Notes: generated by a model from the sequence alone, not told the origin. DNA of 64,000 bases from Pelagibius sp050043265 (GCA_050043265.1 JBHJIR010000009.1:40768-104767), one strand, 5' to 3'; positions 1 to 8,207 are shown, counted from the stretch's first letter. Numbers and translations are program-made.

Positions 1-531
1 GCGGCGCTGCGGGTGTCGTGGCGCTTCGACGACTTCTACAGCCTCTTTGCCATCGAGGGCCTGGATAAGGACGGCGACGGCACGGTGACCGAAGACGAAT
101 TGCGGCCGCTGGCCGAGCTGAACGTGACCTCGCTGGAGGAATACCGCTACTTCACCCACGTGGCCGCCGACGGCGCCGACCTGCCCTACGGGCCGGTTAC
201 CGAGTACGGCTCGCGCTTCGAGGACGGCATCCTCAGCCTGGAATTCGTCATTCCGCTGGAAACCCCGGTCGATCCGCGCCGTGCCCGGGTCAGCTTCAAG
301 AGCTACGACCCGACCTTTTATATCGCTGTCGAGCCCGCCCTGCAGGACCCGGTGAGCTTTGCCGGCACGCCGCCGCCGCTGTGCCGGGCGGTGCTGGAGG
401 AAGGGCAGGACGGCGAGACGTTGAGCCTTTCGGAAACCGATTTCCTCGACCCGTCGGCGAACCAGGGCCTCGGTGAGCTCTACGCCACCACCATCGTTCT
501 CGTCTGCGACGCGGCGGGGGCGACCCAGTGA
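1..531 (+). CDS. DUF1007 family protein, 5' end outside the window
   Basis: The reading frame is open from base 1, so the true start and signal peptide lie upstream; about 176 codons are visible. The protein resembles DUF1007 periplasmic proteins, which are usually encoded just before NicO/RcnA nickel-cobalt exporters, as here. Near residue 26 of the visible part is a canonical EF-hand loop (DKDGDGTVTEDE, with acidic residues at loop positions 1, 3, 5 and 12), suggesting calcium or another divalent cation is bound. The stop TGA overlaps the GTG start of the exporter gene (GTGA), so the two are probably translationally coupled. A role as metal-binding partner of the exporter is inferred from context. 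A GTG at 13 could be read as a start but would remove the first part of the domain. Confidence 0.8.
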   Translation, partial: AALRVSWRFDDFYSLFAIEGLDKDGDGTVTEDELRPLAELNVTSLEEYRYFTHVAADGADLPYGPVTEYGSRFEDGILSLEFVIPLETPVDPRRARVSFKSYDPTFYIAVEPALQDPVSFAGTPPPLCRAVLEEGQDGETLSLSETDFLDPSANQGLGELYATTIVLVCDAAGATQ

Positions 532-1652
532 ACTGTGGTCCGGCGAACTGTGGCCGATTGAACTGGGGTCCGGTGAGCCTCGCCAGGGGGTTGCGGCGCT
601 TTTTCGGTGTCCTTTGCTTCTGTCTGGCTTTGGCGCTCGGCCTGTCGCTCGGCCTTGCCCTGGCCGGGGCGGCCGCCGCGCAGTCGCCGCTGGTGGCGCC
701 GGGCGGCAATCCGCCAGCCGCCGCCTCCGGCGGGCTGTGGCAGCAGACCCTCGGGCGGGTGCACCAGGTCCAGCGCGACCTGCACCGCCGCCTGGCCGCC
801 GCCGTGCGCGTGGTGAACGAGGCCGGCAGCGCCGTTGCCACCCTCTCCCTGATGGCGATCTCCCTGGTCTACGGCGTCTTTCACGCCGTGGGGCCGGGCC
901 ACGGCAAGGCGGTGATCTCGGCCTACCTGCTGGCCAACGAACGCGCGGTGCGGCGCGGTATCCTGCTCGCCTTCCTGGCTTCCCTGGTGCAGGGCCTGTC
1001 GGCCATCCTGCTGGTCGGCGTGCTGGCCGCACTGCTCGACGTCGCCGGATTGGCAGTGCGCGACTCCGCCGGTTATCTGGAATCCGCCAGCTATGCCCTG
1101 GTCGCCGCCGTCGGCGCCGGAATGCTGTGGTCGCTGGCGCGCGGCGGCCATGCGCATTCCCATGCCCACTCCCACTCCCACTCCCACTCCCACGCCCATG
1201 ATCACGGCGACCCGGGTCATGGTCACCACGATCATGGCCACGACGATCATGGTCCGGACTGCGGCCACAATCCGGCGCCGGACCCGGCCCTGCTCGACGC
1301 CGCCATGGCGCGGCGGCGCGGTCTCTCCGCTGCGGCCGGGCTGGTCCTCGCGGTCGGTATCCGGCCTTGCACCGGTGCCGTACTGGTGCTGCTCTTCGCC
1401 CTGGCACAGGGCGTCTTCCTGGCCGGGGTGGCGGCGACCTTCGCGATGTCCCTCGGCACGGCGGTGACCGTCTCGGTGCTGGCCGTGCTTACCCTCTATT
1501 CCAAGCGTCTGGCTCTCGCCCTTGTTGGTTCAGGGGGCGACCGTTGGGTCGAGGCGGCCTACCGCGGGCTCGCGCTCTTCGGCGCCGGCCTGCTGTTGGT
1601 GCTCGGCGCCGGACTCTTCTGGGGATCGCTCGGCGCTGCTGGCCCCCTCTGA
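528..1652 (+). CDS. NicO/RcnA-type nickel/cobalt transporter
   Basis: This is a 374-residue inner-membrane protein of the NicO family, which exports Ni2+ or Co2+. After a hydrophobic leader (residues about 20-45) come an Ala/Gln-rich periplasmic stretch and several membrane helices. Motifs typical of the family are visible: HAVGPGHGKAVISAY near residue 122 and GIRPCTGAVLVLLFA near residue 278. Between them lies a His/Asp-rich cytoplasmic loop (about residues 207-247) with more than 15 histidines, a usual metal-buffering feature of RcnA-like exporters. The GTG start overlaps the stop of the DUF1007 gene. No RcnR or NikR gene is visible in the window. Whether Ni or Co is the substrate cannot be told from sequence. 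Confidence 0.85.
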   Translation: MNCGPANCGRLNWGPVSLARGLRRFFGVLCFCLALALGLSLGLALAGAAAAQSPLVAPGGNPPAAASGGLWQQTLGRVHQVQRDLHRRLAAAVRVVNEAGSAVATLSLMAISLVYGVFHAVGPGHGKAVISAYLLANERAVRRGILLAFLASLVQGLSAILLVGVLAALLDVAGLAVRDSAGYLESASYALVAAVGAGMLWSLARGGHAHSHAHSHSHSHSHAHDHGDPGHGHHDHGHDDHGPDCGHNPAPDPALLDAAMARRRGLSAAAGLVLAVGIRPCTGAVLVLLFALAQGVFLAGVAATFAMSLGTAVTVSVLAVLTLYSKRLALALVGSGGDRWVEAAYRGLALFGAGLLLVLGAGLFWGSLGAAGPL

Positions 1653-1675
1653 CCGCCGGCCCCTCTGACCGCCGG
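1644..1675 (+). repeat. 16-bp tandem duplication at the 3' end of the NicO gene
   Basis: The unit CCCCTCTGACCGCCGG occurs twice in direct succession. The first copy contains the TGA stop of the exporter gene and the second repeats it just behind. It looks like a recent local duplication. Confidence 0.75.
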
Positions 1676-1766
1676 CCCCAGAGCGTCGGTCCCGGCGCCG
1701 CGATTCGCCAGGTGGCGGCACGAAATCGCTGGAATACTTCGGACAAGCTCCACAGCCCCACATTTT

Positions 1767-1788
1767 CCCGCTGCCGAAGCGGGTTTTT
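1767..1788 (+). terminator. Rho-independent terminator after the NicO gene
   Basis: A 5-bp stem CCCGC/GCGGG with a 7-base loop is followed directly by TTTTT. It lies about 115 bases behind the exporter stop and ends the DUF1007-NicO unit. The rest of 1653-2031 shows no gene; it is lower in GC near 1800-1900 and presumably holds the promoter of the next gene. Confidence 0.6.
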
Positions 1789-2031
1789 GCGGCTTTTCTG
1801 ACCGAAATCGCTCGCTCTGAAATCTGATTTGACGAGTAAGTCACTGTTATGTCGTCAGAAAGTTGAAGCGTTCTCTTCTGTGGTAATCCGCACAGACCCT
1901 AACCGACCTGCCGCGTAGCCTCTCCTCATAAACAGGCAGCCGGAGCTGCACGCCCAAGGGGCGACATCACGGGTCCGGGGCCTTGTGAGCAAGAGGTTTG
2001 GTGAGACCAGGGGAAGGGAGAGCAATCAATC

Positions 2032-2760
2032 ATGTCTGAGATCAATACACTGCTGATCGGCCGCAACCGGCTGTTTCTGGAAGGCTTGAAAAGCCTGCTG
2101 CGCGACAGTTCCTTCAACGTCAGCGGCGAAGCGAGCTGCGTTGGGGTGCTGGACGACTTCGACGAGGGCGACGCGCCCGGTTTGATCCTGATCGAGCTGC
2201 GTGGCGACGTGGCGGAACTGGTGCAGGATCTGAAGCAGCTGCAGGAAGCGCTGCCCAAATCACCGGTGGTCGTGCTGACCGACGAGCGCGAGCCGCGCAC
2301 TTTGGCGGCCTGCCTGAGTGCCGGTGCGGCGGCCTTCCTGTTGAAGGACATCTCGCTGGAGGCCCTCATCCACTCGCTGAAGCTGGCCATGCTGGGTCAG
2401 AAGGTGATGCCGACCGATCTGGCGTTGGCACTGATCAACGGGGCGGCCGGCGTGCAGCCGATCGACGGCAAGGGCATCGAGCGCTACGGCCTGTCCGACC
2501 GCGAGATGGAAATCCTGCGCTGCCTGGTGAACGGCGATGCCAACAAGGTGATCGCCAACCGCCTGGAGATCACCGAGGCGACGGTGAAGGTTCACATGAA
2601 GAGCCTGCTGCGCAAGATCAAGGCGGGCAACCGCACCCAGGCGGCGATCTGGGCACTCAACCACGGCCTGGCGCCGGGCCTGCCGTTCGGCCAGACCAGC
2701 CAGGTGCCGCGCTCTGCACCGCGGGCCAAGGAGATGGTGCTGTCGCAGATGATGGGCTAG
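2032..2760 (+). CDS. LuxR-type regulator with degenerate receiver domain
   Basis: This 242-residue protein has a CheY-like fold at residues about 5-125 and a LuxR/GerE helix-turn-helix at about 155-220 (LSDREMEILRCLVNG, then ATVKVHMKSLLRK). It belongs by layout to the NarL/FixJ response regulators. The receiver lacks the usual acidic pair after strand 1 (IGRNR replaces the common VDDH) and the phosphate acceptor position reads LILIELRG, so Glu55 stands where Asp is expected. The Thr (VVVLTDE) and Lys (FLLKDIS) of the active site remain. It is therefore probably an atypical, phosphorylation-independent or constitutive regulator. No histidine kinase is next to it. A second such gene lies convergently at 3078-3797. 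Confidence 0.85.
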   Translation: MSEINTLLIGRNRLFLEGLKSLLRDSSFNVSGEASCVGVLDDFDEGDAPGLILIELRGDVAELVQDLKQLQEALPKSPVVVLTDEREPRTLAACLSAGAAAFLLKDISLEALIHSLKLAMLGQKVMPTDLALALINGAAGVQPIDGKGIERYGLSDREMEILRCLVNGDANKVIANRLEITEATVKVHMKSLLRKIKAGNRTQAAIWALNHGLAPGLPFGQTSQVPRSAPRAKEMVLSQMMG

Positions 2761-2798
2761 GCAAGTAGCCTGGTCCTCCCTGCCGCTGTCATGTGCCG

Positions 2799-2821
2799 AG
2801 CCGCCGGTGAGTCCGGCGGCT
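2799..2821. terminator. Hairpin between convergent LuxR-type genes
   Basis: A perfect 9-bp stem (AGCCGCCGG/CCGGCGGCT) encloses a 5-base loop. It lies 40 bases behind the upstream regulator gene. There is no T-run on either side, so it may be a Rho-assisted terminator or only an RNA-stabilising 3' hairpin. Confidence 0.4.
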
Positions 2822-2931
2822 GACGGCGCGGCCGGCCTTACTTCAGCCGGTCCCGTGGTGTTGTGAGTCTCCTCACGGGCCACGACTTGCGGCGCACGCC
2901 GGGTCGCGACGGTTGTCCGAGCGAGACATTG

Positions 2932-3007
2932 TTCCGAAGAACCATCCGGGTTCCGAAGAACCATCCGGGTTTCGAAGAACCGTCCGGGTTCCGAAGAATC
3001 GTCCGGC
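2932..3007. repeat. Four tandem copies of a 19-bp repeat
   Basis: The unit TTCCGAAGAACCATCCGGG is repeated four times head to tail at 2932-2950, 2951-2969, 2970-2988 and 2989-3007. Copies 1 and 2 are identical; copy 3 has two changes (TTTCG, CGTCC) and copy 4 two or three. The array lies between two convergent LuxR-type genes and in no gene that I accept. Nineteen base pairs is close to two helical turns, so all copies would face the same side of the helix. Confidence 0.9.
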
Positions 3008-3077
3008 GGGAAGCGCCGCTCCTCAGAGCAGGAGCGGCAGAGGTGACGGCCCCTTTCGCGTCCGCCGGAACAGTCGT

Positions 3078-3797
3078 CTAGATGTCGTCGCCGTCGTCGT
3101 CGGAATCTTCATCGCCTTCCCCGTCGCTTTCCGGAAGGCCGTCGAGCAGCGGCAGCAGGACCGTGGCGGCAAGGACCGCCGCTTCGGTGCGGTTGCGGCA
3201 GCCCAGCTTGATGAGAATGGCACGGACCATCGACTTCACCCGCGCCTCGCTCTCGTCCAGGGCCTCGGCGATGCTGCGGTTGCTGTCGCCCCCGGCCAGC
3301 AGTTTCAGGATGGCGCGTTCGCTCTGGCCCAGGCGTGACAGCATATCCAGACAGCCGGCGCAGTCGACGCCGCCGGCGCCCGCCGTGGGCAGGATCGAAT
3401 AGCCGTCTTCGGCCAGCTTCAGGCTCTCTTTGAGGTATTTCAGCCCTTCGCCCAGCAGGATCAGGCCGTCGGCCCGGCAGGGCAGTTCGCCCATCATGGT
3501 GCATTTCGATTCCGGCACCGCCAGCAGCACCCGTGTGCGCTTGCCCGACCAGCGGTCGATCTGGTCTTCCAGGCTGTGGAAGCGGCTGCTGTCGTTGGCG
3601 GCGAGGATCAGATAGTCGGCATCCGGCTCACCGCGGCCGTTGGACGGGAAAATACAAATATCGCCGACGCGGGTGTTGGGCACGCCGCGCAAAGCATCCA
3701 AAAGAGGGCCGGGCTCGATACCGGCGGCGACCACGGCGCAGCGCCGGTCGGGCGCCCCGGCGGCATTGCCGGTCTCTTTCAACTGCGGTTCGGTCAT
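3078..3797 (-). CDS. LuxR-type regulator, atypical N-terminal domain
   Basis: This 239-residue protein ends in a LuxR-type helix-turn-helix (about residues 154-212: LGQSERAILKLLAGGDSNRSIAEAL, then EARVKSMVRAILIKLGCRNRTEAA). The N-terminal 130 residues resemble a receiver fold only loosely: I see no phosphorylatable Asp in the expected context and no clear acidic pair. The C-terminus is a highly acidic tail (SDGEGDEDSDDDGDDI). The ATG at 3797 is preferred over a start 27 codons upstream because the alternative extension is low-complexity and AGGAG stands 12 bases ahead. The gene is convergent with a similar regulator at 2032 and may be its distant paralogue. Confidence 0.78.
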   Translation of the reverse strand: MTEPQLKETGNAAGAPDRRCAVVAAGIEPGPLLDALRGVPNTRVGDICIFPSNGRGEPDADYLILAANDSSRFHSLEDQIDRWSGKRTRVLLAVPESKCTMMGELPCRADGLILLGEGLKYLKESLKLAEDGYSILPTAGAGGVDCAGCLDMLSRLGQSERAILKLLAGGDSNRSIAEALDESEARVKSMVRAILIKLGCRNRTEAAVLAATVLLPLLDGLPESDGEGDEDSDDDGDDI

Positions 3798-4211
3798 CTT
3801 GGGGGGAATCTCCTGCCTTTGCGGGGACGGCGCGGGCGGGAGGCCGGAAATCAGTCCCGGAAACACCCCAAGCGCCACATCAGGCGCAGCCTAACACGGC
3901 CCCCGGCGGGCGCCGCCGGCACAGGCATAGTACCACCGAGGAGGTAGCGGGCGAGGAGGTAGCGGAAACGGACGGTGCGCCGGGCGAGGCGAGGGGGTTT
4001 TTGTGGGGTCGGCGTGGGGTTTTCTCGGCGGCTTGTGGCAATTCTCACAGAGGCCGGGCCGGTGCGGCGCTATCTTGGGGGCGTCGTTGTGGAGGTCCTC
4101 CCTCAAGCCACGGCGACAGACCTTTCTGTGAGCCCAAAGCCCCGTCCGCTGCCCATCGGACGGGGCTTTATCCTTTTGGTATGGAGCGGTTCCGTCCGGC
4201 CGGGATCCGAT
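3798..4211. other. Intergenic region between LuxR-type and Crp-type genes
   Basis: No credible gene is visible. It contains two near-adjacent copies of CGAGGAGGTAGCGG (3937-3950 and 3952-3965), G-rich runs around 3985-4020, and the terminator at 4136-4169. The promoter of the leftward LuxR-type gene should lie in the left half. Confidence 0.6.
4136..4169 (-). terminator. Strong terminator behind the Crp/Fnr gene
   Basis: A perfect 13-bp stem (AAAGCCCCGTCCG/CGGACGGGGCTTT) closes an 8-base loop. It stands 42 bases behind the stop of the leftward Crp/Fnr gene. The A- and T-ends make it look bidirectional. Confidence 0.7.
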
Positions 4212-4931
4212 CTAGTCGCCGGCCACGTCGTGGACCATGCGCTCCAGCTCTTCCATGTCGCTGATGATCAGCGTGCGGCCGTCGCGGCTGATCAGGCCGC
4301 TTTTGGTCAGGTCGTTCAACTCGCGGGTCACCGCCTCGCGATGGGTGCTGATGCGCGCGGCGATGTCGGCATGGGTCGGCGCCGGCGAGACACGCGCGGT
4401 GTTGCCGTCATGCTGTCCTTCGCGCGCCAGGCGCAGCAGTTCGGAGTGGATGCGGTTTTTCACCGCCAGGGTGCTGAATTCGAAGATGCGTTCGCTCAGC
4501 GAGCGGACCATGCCGGTGAGGTAAGTCAGCATCGCCATCGAGACGGCGGGATATTCCTTCAGGATCGAGCGGAAGGTCTCGGCCGAGACCGAGCCGATCA
4601 TGACGTCGGTCAGCGCAATGACGTTGGCCGAACGCGGCGCGCCGTCGATGGCGGCGAATTCGCCGAAGCATTCGCCGGCCTGGATGTCGCGGAAGGCGAC
4701 TTCCTTGCCCGCACTGGAGAACAGGATCACCCGCACGGTGCCCGACACCATGAAATAGACGTCGGTGGAGGCGTCCTGGTGGCCGATGATCTGCTGGTGG
4801 GCCTTGTAGTTCCGCCAGTTCACCCGCTGCGTCAGGCGTTCGATCTCACGCGCATCGAGATCGCGGAAGATCCCGATTCGCTCGAGCGCGTAGCCCGTGC
4901 CGCCCGAAAGCTTTTGATTGGCTGTCATCAC
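4212..4931 (-). CDS. Crp/Fnr family transcriptional regulator
   Basis: This 239-residue protein has an N-terminal cyclic-nucleotide-binding beta-roll (about residues 20-140) with the conserved GECFGEFAAIDGAPRSANV segment that in CRP holds the cAMP phosphate. A dimer helix follows, then a winged helix-turn-helix (about 185-230: THADIAARISTHREAVTRELNDL). There are no clustered N-terminal cysteines, so it is not an oxygen-sensing FNR. Starts at 4931 and 4928 (MM) cannot be separated. It may respond to cAMP or a similar ligand; the regulon is unknown. Confidence 0.85.
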   Translation of the reverse strand: MMTANQKLSGGTGYALERIGIFRDLDAREIERLTQRVNWRNYKAHQQIIGHQDASTDVYFMVSGTVRVILFSSAGKEVAFRDIQAGECFGEFAAIDGAPRSANVIALTDVMIGSVSAETFRSILKEYPAVSMAMLTYLTGMVRSLSERIFEFSTLAVKNRIHSELLRLAREGQHDGNTARVSPAPTHADIAARISTHREAVTRELNDLTKSGLISRDGRTLIISDMEELERMVHDVAGD

Positions 4932-5287
4932 CCCCCACTCACGCCGCCCGGGCCGGGCCCGCCGCCCCGAACCGTCGGGACAAAGTGCGCCAAGCCGTTA
5001 CAAAACGGTACAAAGCCTGAAGAAGGCCCACCGCCGCTTGCAAAGCCACAAGCTTTGCCGATGTCCCTCTCCATCCCAGGGACGTCAGGCGGATGTCCTA
5101 AAGCCAGCGCAATACTACCTGTCGGCTTCGAGGATGCAACTGGCTGGTAGTTGCAGCTATAGTGCAATTTCACGCTTGGGACGCTGCGGATTCCGCTGCC
5201 CGCCTGTGCCCGGCTTGTCTTGGCGAGCGCTGCGCAGTATGGAGGCGCCGTCCCGCCGCCCCTAGCAGGAAGACGTTCGGCCCAAAA
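4932..5287. other. Divergent intergenic region with two hairpins
   Basis: This lies between the leftward Crp/Fnr gene and the rightward epimerase gene. Two neighbouring dyads are visible: GCAAAGC/GCTTTGC (5040-5058, 5-base loop) and GATGTCCCT/AGGGACGTC (5060-5086, 8 of 9 pairs). Neither has a T-run. They could be regulatory sites or a folded leader of either gene. Confidence 0.5.
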
Positions 5288-6490
5288 ATGCCACAGAGCG
5301 TAACGGCTTTTTCCCCCGGTTTCGCCGGGGCGCGCCTGCGCCCCTGGCTCCGCGACATCCTGCTGCCGTTCTGGGCAGAGCGCGGTTTCGACGCCGCCCG
5401 CGGCGCCTTCGTCGAAAAATTCGAACCCTCGGGCGATCCGACATCGGACGATTACACCCGCGTGCGCGTGCAGGCGCGGCAGATCTATGTGTTCTCCCAT
5501 GCCGCCGCAGTCGGGATCAGCGACGTCGGCCTGGCGCCGGCCCGGCGCGCCTTTGCCTTTCTGGAGGCGCATGCCTGGGATTCGGAGCACGGCGGCTGGT
5601 TCCACCGGCTGCAGCGCGACGGTGCGGTGCTGGACCGCACCAAGGACAGCTACGACCATGCCTTCCTGCTGCTTGCCATGGCCTGGCTGTACCGTGCCGA
5701 CGGCGACGCGCGGGTCCTGCGGCGGGCCGGGCAGACCGCCGCGTTCATGGAGCAGGCGCTGGCGCGCCGCTACGGCGGTGACTTCAAGGGCTATGCCGAG
5801 CACCAGGTCTCGCCCGGCGGCTGGGCACCGCTGCCGCGCCGGCAGAATCCGCACATGCACTTGTTGGAAGCCTTCCTCGCCCTTTACGAGGCCTCCGGCG
5901 ACCGCCTGTGGCTGGACCAGGCGCAACGAATGTTCGATCTGTTCCAGCAGCATTTTTTCGATGCCAAGAGCGGCCAGCTCATCGAGTTTTTCGACCGCGA
6001 CTGGCAGGAGATGCCGCAGGACGGCAAGCGGCTGCGCGAACCCGGCCACTTCTTCGAGTGGACCTGGCTGCTGCACCGCTATGCGACGCTGACCGGCGAC
6101 GACGGCGCGCTGGCGGCGATGCGCCCGCTCTATGACTGGGCCTGGGAGAAGGGCGTCGACCATACCGGCGACGCGCCCGGTGTCGTCTTCGAGGCGCTCG
6201 ATCCCGAAGGCCGGGTGCTGGACGGCGGCAGCAAGCGGCTGTGGCCGCAGACCGAAGCGGTGAAAGCCGCTTTGGCTGTCTACGAACGGTTCGGCGACGA
6301 AGAGGCGCTACGGCGTGCCCATACGCTGCTGGCGGCGCTGTTCACCACCTTCGCCGGCCTCGACCGCCCGGACTGGCGCGAGCAGGTCGACCGCGACGGC
6401 AAAGTGATCCGCGACGGCATGCCGTCCAGCAGCCTCTACCACCTGTTCCTCGCCAGCGCCGAGGCGCTGCGCGTCTTGCCGGGCGCGTGA
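5288..6490 (+). CDS. AGE family epimerase/isomerase
   Basis: This 400-residue protein belongs to the N-acylglucosamine 2-epimerase family, whose (alpha/alpha)6-barrel enzymes isomerise N-acyl-hexosamines, mannose/fructose or cellobiose. Family features visible are DSYDHAFLLLAMAWLYRA, NPHMHLLEAFLALYEASGD, PGHFFEWTWLLHRY and RLWPQTEAVKAAL, which contain the conserved His and Glu residues of the barrel centre. The ATG at 5288 gives the normal family length; an upstream ATG at 5162 would add 42 residues of unlikely sequence. A weak AGGAAG lies 15 bases ahead. It stands alone, so the sugar substrate cannot be assigned. It stops 4 bases before the convergent ABC permease. Confidence 0.85.
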   Translation: MPQSVTAFSPGFAGARLRPWLRDILLPFWAERGFDAARGAFVEKFEPSGDPTSDDYTRVRVQARQIYVFSHAAAVGISDVGLAPARRAFAFLEAHAWDSEHGGWFHRLQRDGAVLDRTKDSYDHAFLLLAMAWLYRADGDARVLRRAGQTAAFMEQALARRYGGDFKGYAEHQVSPGGWAPLPRRQNPHMHLLEAFLALYEASGDRLWLDQAQRMFDLFQQHFFDAKSGQLIEFFDRDWQEMPQDGKRLREPGHFFEWTWLLHRYATLTGDDGALAAMRPLYDWAWEKGVDHTGDAPGVVFEALDPEGRVLDGGSKRLWPQTEAVKAALAVYERFGDEEALRRAHTLLAALFTTFAGLDRPDWREQVDRDGKVIRDGMPSSSLYHLFLASAEALRVLPGA

Positions 6491-6494
6491 GCGC

Positions 6495-7286
6495 TTAGCG
6501 CCCGTCCTGCAGCACGTTGGCGCCGAGGCGTTTTTCCAGGCGGCGCACAAGCCAGGAGACGACGAGGATCAGCACCAGGTACTCCAGCACCAGCACGGTG
6601 TAGATCTCCAGCGGCCGGTAGACGGTGACGGAGAGTTCGTTGGCGCGGCGCGTCAGTTCCGGCAGGCCCAGCACGTAGACCAGCGACGACATCTTCAGCA
6701 TGTAGACGAACTGGTTGCCCAGCGCCGGCAGGATACGGCGCAGCGCCTGCGGCAGGACGACGAAGCGCATTTTCTGCATATAGCTGAGGCCGAGGGAGTC
6801 GGCGCCGTCGATCTGGCCGCGCTCGATGGACTGGATGCCGGCGCGGAAAATCTCCGCCTCGAAGGCGCTGTCGCACAAGGCCAGCGCGACGACGCCGGCG
6901 ACGAAGGGCGTCATCGAGAGGCCGAGCAGGATCGGCAGGCCGTAATAGGTCCATAGCAGCATCACCAGGATCGGGACGGCGCGGAAGATTTCGACGTAGA
7001 CCCGGTTGAACCAGCGCAGGCGCTTGTCCCGGGCCAGGCCGGGCAGGGCGACCAGCAGGCCGATCAGCACCGAAAAGAAAATCGCCACGCCCGAGATCGC
7101 CAGGGTCAGCCAGAAGCCGCTGAGCAGGAAGAAGAAGTTGTCGCGCCCGCGCGGCGTCGTCGGCAGCACCTCGTACCAGCCCCAGCCGCTGCCGCAGCCG
7201 GCGAGCAGCAGCGCCGTGGCGGCGAGGGCGAGGACCGGTGAGAGGCTGCGGGGCAGGGGCGTCACGGCCCGTCGTCGCCGGCTCAA
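6495..7286 (-). CDS. Amino-acid ABC transporter permease (HisM/GlnP type)
   Basis: This 263-residue inner-membrane protein has about five helices and the family's EAA-loop region (SIERGQIDGADSLGLSYMQKMRFVVLPQALRR, residues about 160-190), which docks to the ATPase. It would import a polar amino acid together with the binding protein encoded 7 bases upstream. The N-terminus is unusual: ALLLAGCGSG forms a lipobox around Cys31, as in lipoproteins, followed by a periplasmic-looking segment before the first permease helix. No second permease and no ATP-binding subunit are encoded nearby, so the transporter must borrow an ATPase or the gene lies elsewhere. Confidence 0.88.
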   Translation of the reverse strand: MSRRRRAVTPLPRSLSPVLALAATALLLAGCGSGWGWYEVLPTTPRGRDNFFFLLSGFWLTLAISGVAIFFSVLIGLLVALPGLARDKRLRWFNRVYVEIFRAVPILVMLLWTYYGLPILLGLSMTPFVAGVVALALCDSAFEAEIFRAGIQSIERGQIDGADSLGLSYMQKMRFVVLPQALRRILPALGNQFVYMLKMSSLVYVLGLPELTRRANELSVTVYRPLEIYTVLVLEYLVLILVVSWLVRRLEKRLGANVLQDGR

Positions 7287-7293
7287 CCGCTTG

Positions 7294-8079
7294 TCAGTTC
7301 AACGGCATCCACTTTTCGATGAGCTCGTCGAAGAAACCCTGGTTCTCCTTGATGCGGATCCAGTGGTTCAGGTAGTTCAGCCAGACTTGGTCGGATTGCC
7401 CGACCAGGAAGGCGATGTCCGCCGGCGCCGCCGGCTCCTCGACCGGCACGATGGTCAGGACGTCGTGCGCCTCGACCAGCTTGGAGGCCTCGACGTTGCT
7501 GGTGATCGACACATCGGCGCGTCCGGCCAGCACTTCCTGGAAGTCGCGCGCCGGTGCTTCGATGGTGCGGATGGTCGCCTTGGGGAACAGGGTCTTGGCC
7601 TGCTGTTCCTGGCTGGTGCCCAGGGTGACCGCCACCGTCACGCCTTCCTGGTTTATGTCTTCCCAGGAAAGGAAGCGGTCGGCGTTCTTCTTCTGGGTCA
7701 GTGGCACGGTGCCCAGGGTGTAATAGGAATCGGTGAAGCCGACGCTGCGGATGCGTTGGGTGGTCATCGAGGCGCTGGTCGAGATGTCGTATCGGTCGGC
7801 GACGATGCCGGGCACCAGGGTTTTCCATTCGGTCGGCACGAACTCGACCTCGACGCCGAGGTCCCGGGCCAGCTCGGTCATCACGTCGATGTCGAATCCG
7901 ACATAGCCGCCGCTCGCCGGGTCCTTCATCGACATCGGGTTCCAGTCGCCGGTGGTGCCGACGCGCAGCTTGCCGGACTCCAGCACCTTGGTAAGGGCGG
8001 ATTCCTGTGCCGCCGCCGGCCCGCTCCACGACAGCGCAGCAGCCAGGACGGCCGCTGCGATAACTTTCACCTTACGCAT
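7294..8079 (-). CDS. Amino-acid ABC transporter substrate-binding protein
   Basis: This 261-residue periplasmic protein of the SBP_bac_3 family begins with a Sec signal peptide (MRKVKVIAAAVLAAALSWSGPAAA, cleaved after AAA-Q). The mature part shows the family's signature near the start (LRVGTTGDWNPMSMKDPASG) and GYVGFDIDVMTELARDLGVEVEFV, which form the ligand cleft. It captures an amino acid and delivers it to the permease encoded directly downstream. The specific ligand is not readable from sequence. Confidence 0.9.
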   Translation of the reverse strand: MRKVKVIAAAVLAAALSWSGPAAAQESALTKVLESGKLRVGTTGDWNPMSMKDPASGGYVGFDIDVMTELARDLGVEVEFVPTEWKTLVPGIVADRYDISTSASMTTQRIRSVGFTDSYYTLGTVPLTQKKNADRFLSWEDINQEGVTVAVTLGTSQEQQAKTLFPKATIRTIEAPARDFQEVLAGRADVSITSNVEASKLVEAHDVLTIVPVEEPAAPADIAFLVGQSDQVWLNYLNHWIRIKENQGFFDELIEKWMPLN

Positions 8080-8207
8080 GAATCTGATCCCCCTTGTCGC
8101 CGAGCCCCGGATGGTCGCTCTCTCCCGCTGCCATCAAAGCAAGCACCGGAGCGGGCGGCAAGGCCGCTGCCGGCCCGGGGGCGACCCGCGTGGCCAAGGG
8201 AAGGCAT

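Noticed and set aside
480..1268. Long reverse-strand frames across the NicO gene
   Set aside because: They are shadows of the GC-rich coding frame: the NicO frame has clear family motifs and helices, whereas the reverse frames give His/Gly/Arg-rich low-complexity sequence.
4040..4170. Small RNA ending at the strong terminator 4136-4169
   Set aside because: The terminator is explained by the leftward Crp/Fnr gene, whose stop lies 42 bases away, and no promoter is visible on the plus strand.
6495..8079. Histidine or glutamine transporter by name
   Set aside because: The permease and binding protein fit the polar amino-acid family but no ligand-specific residues can be read, so no specific substrate is given.
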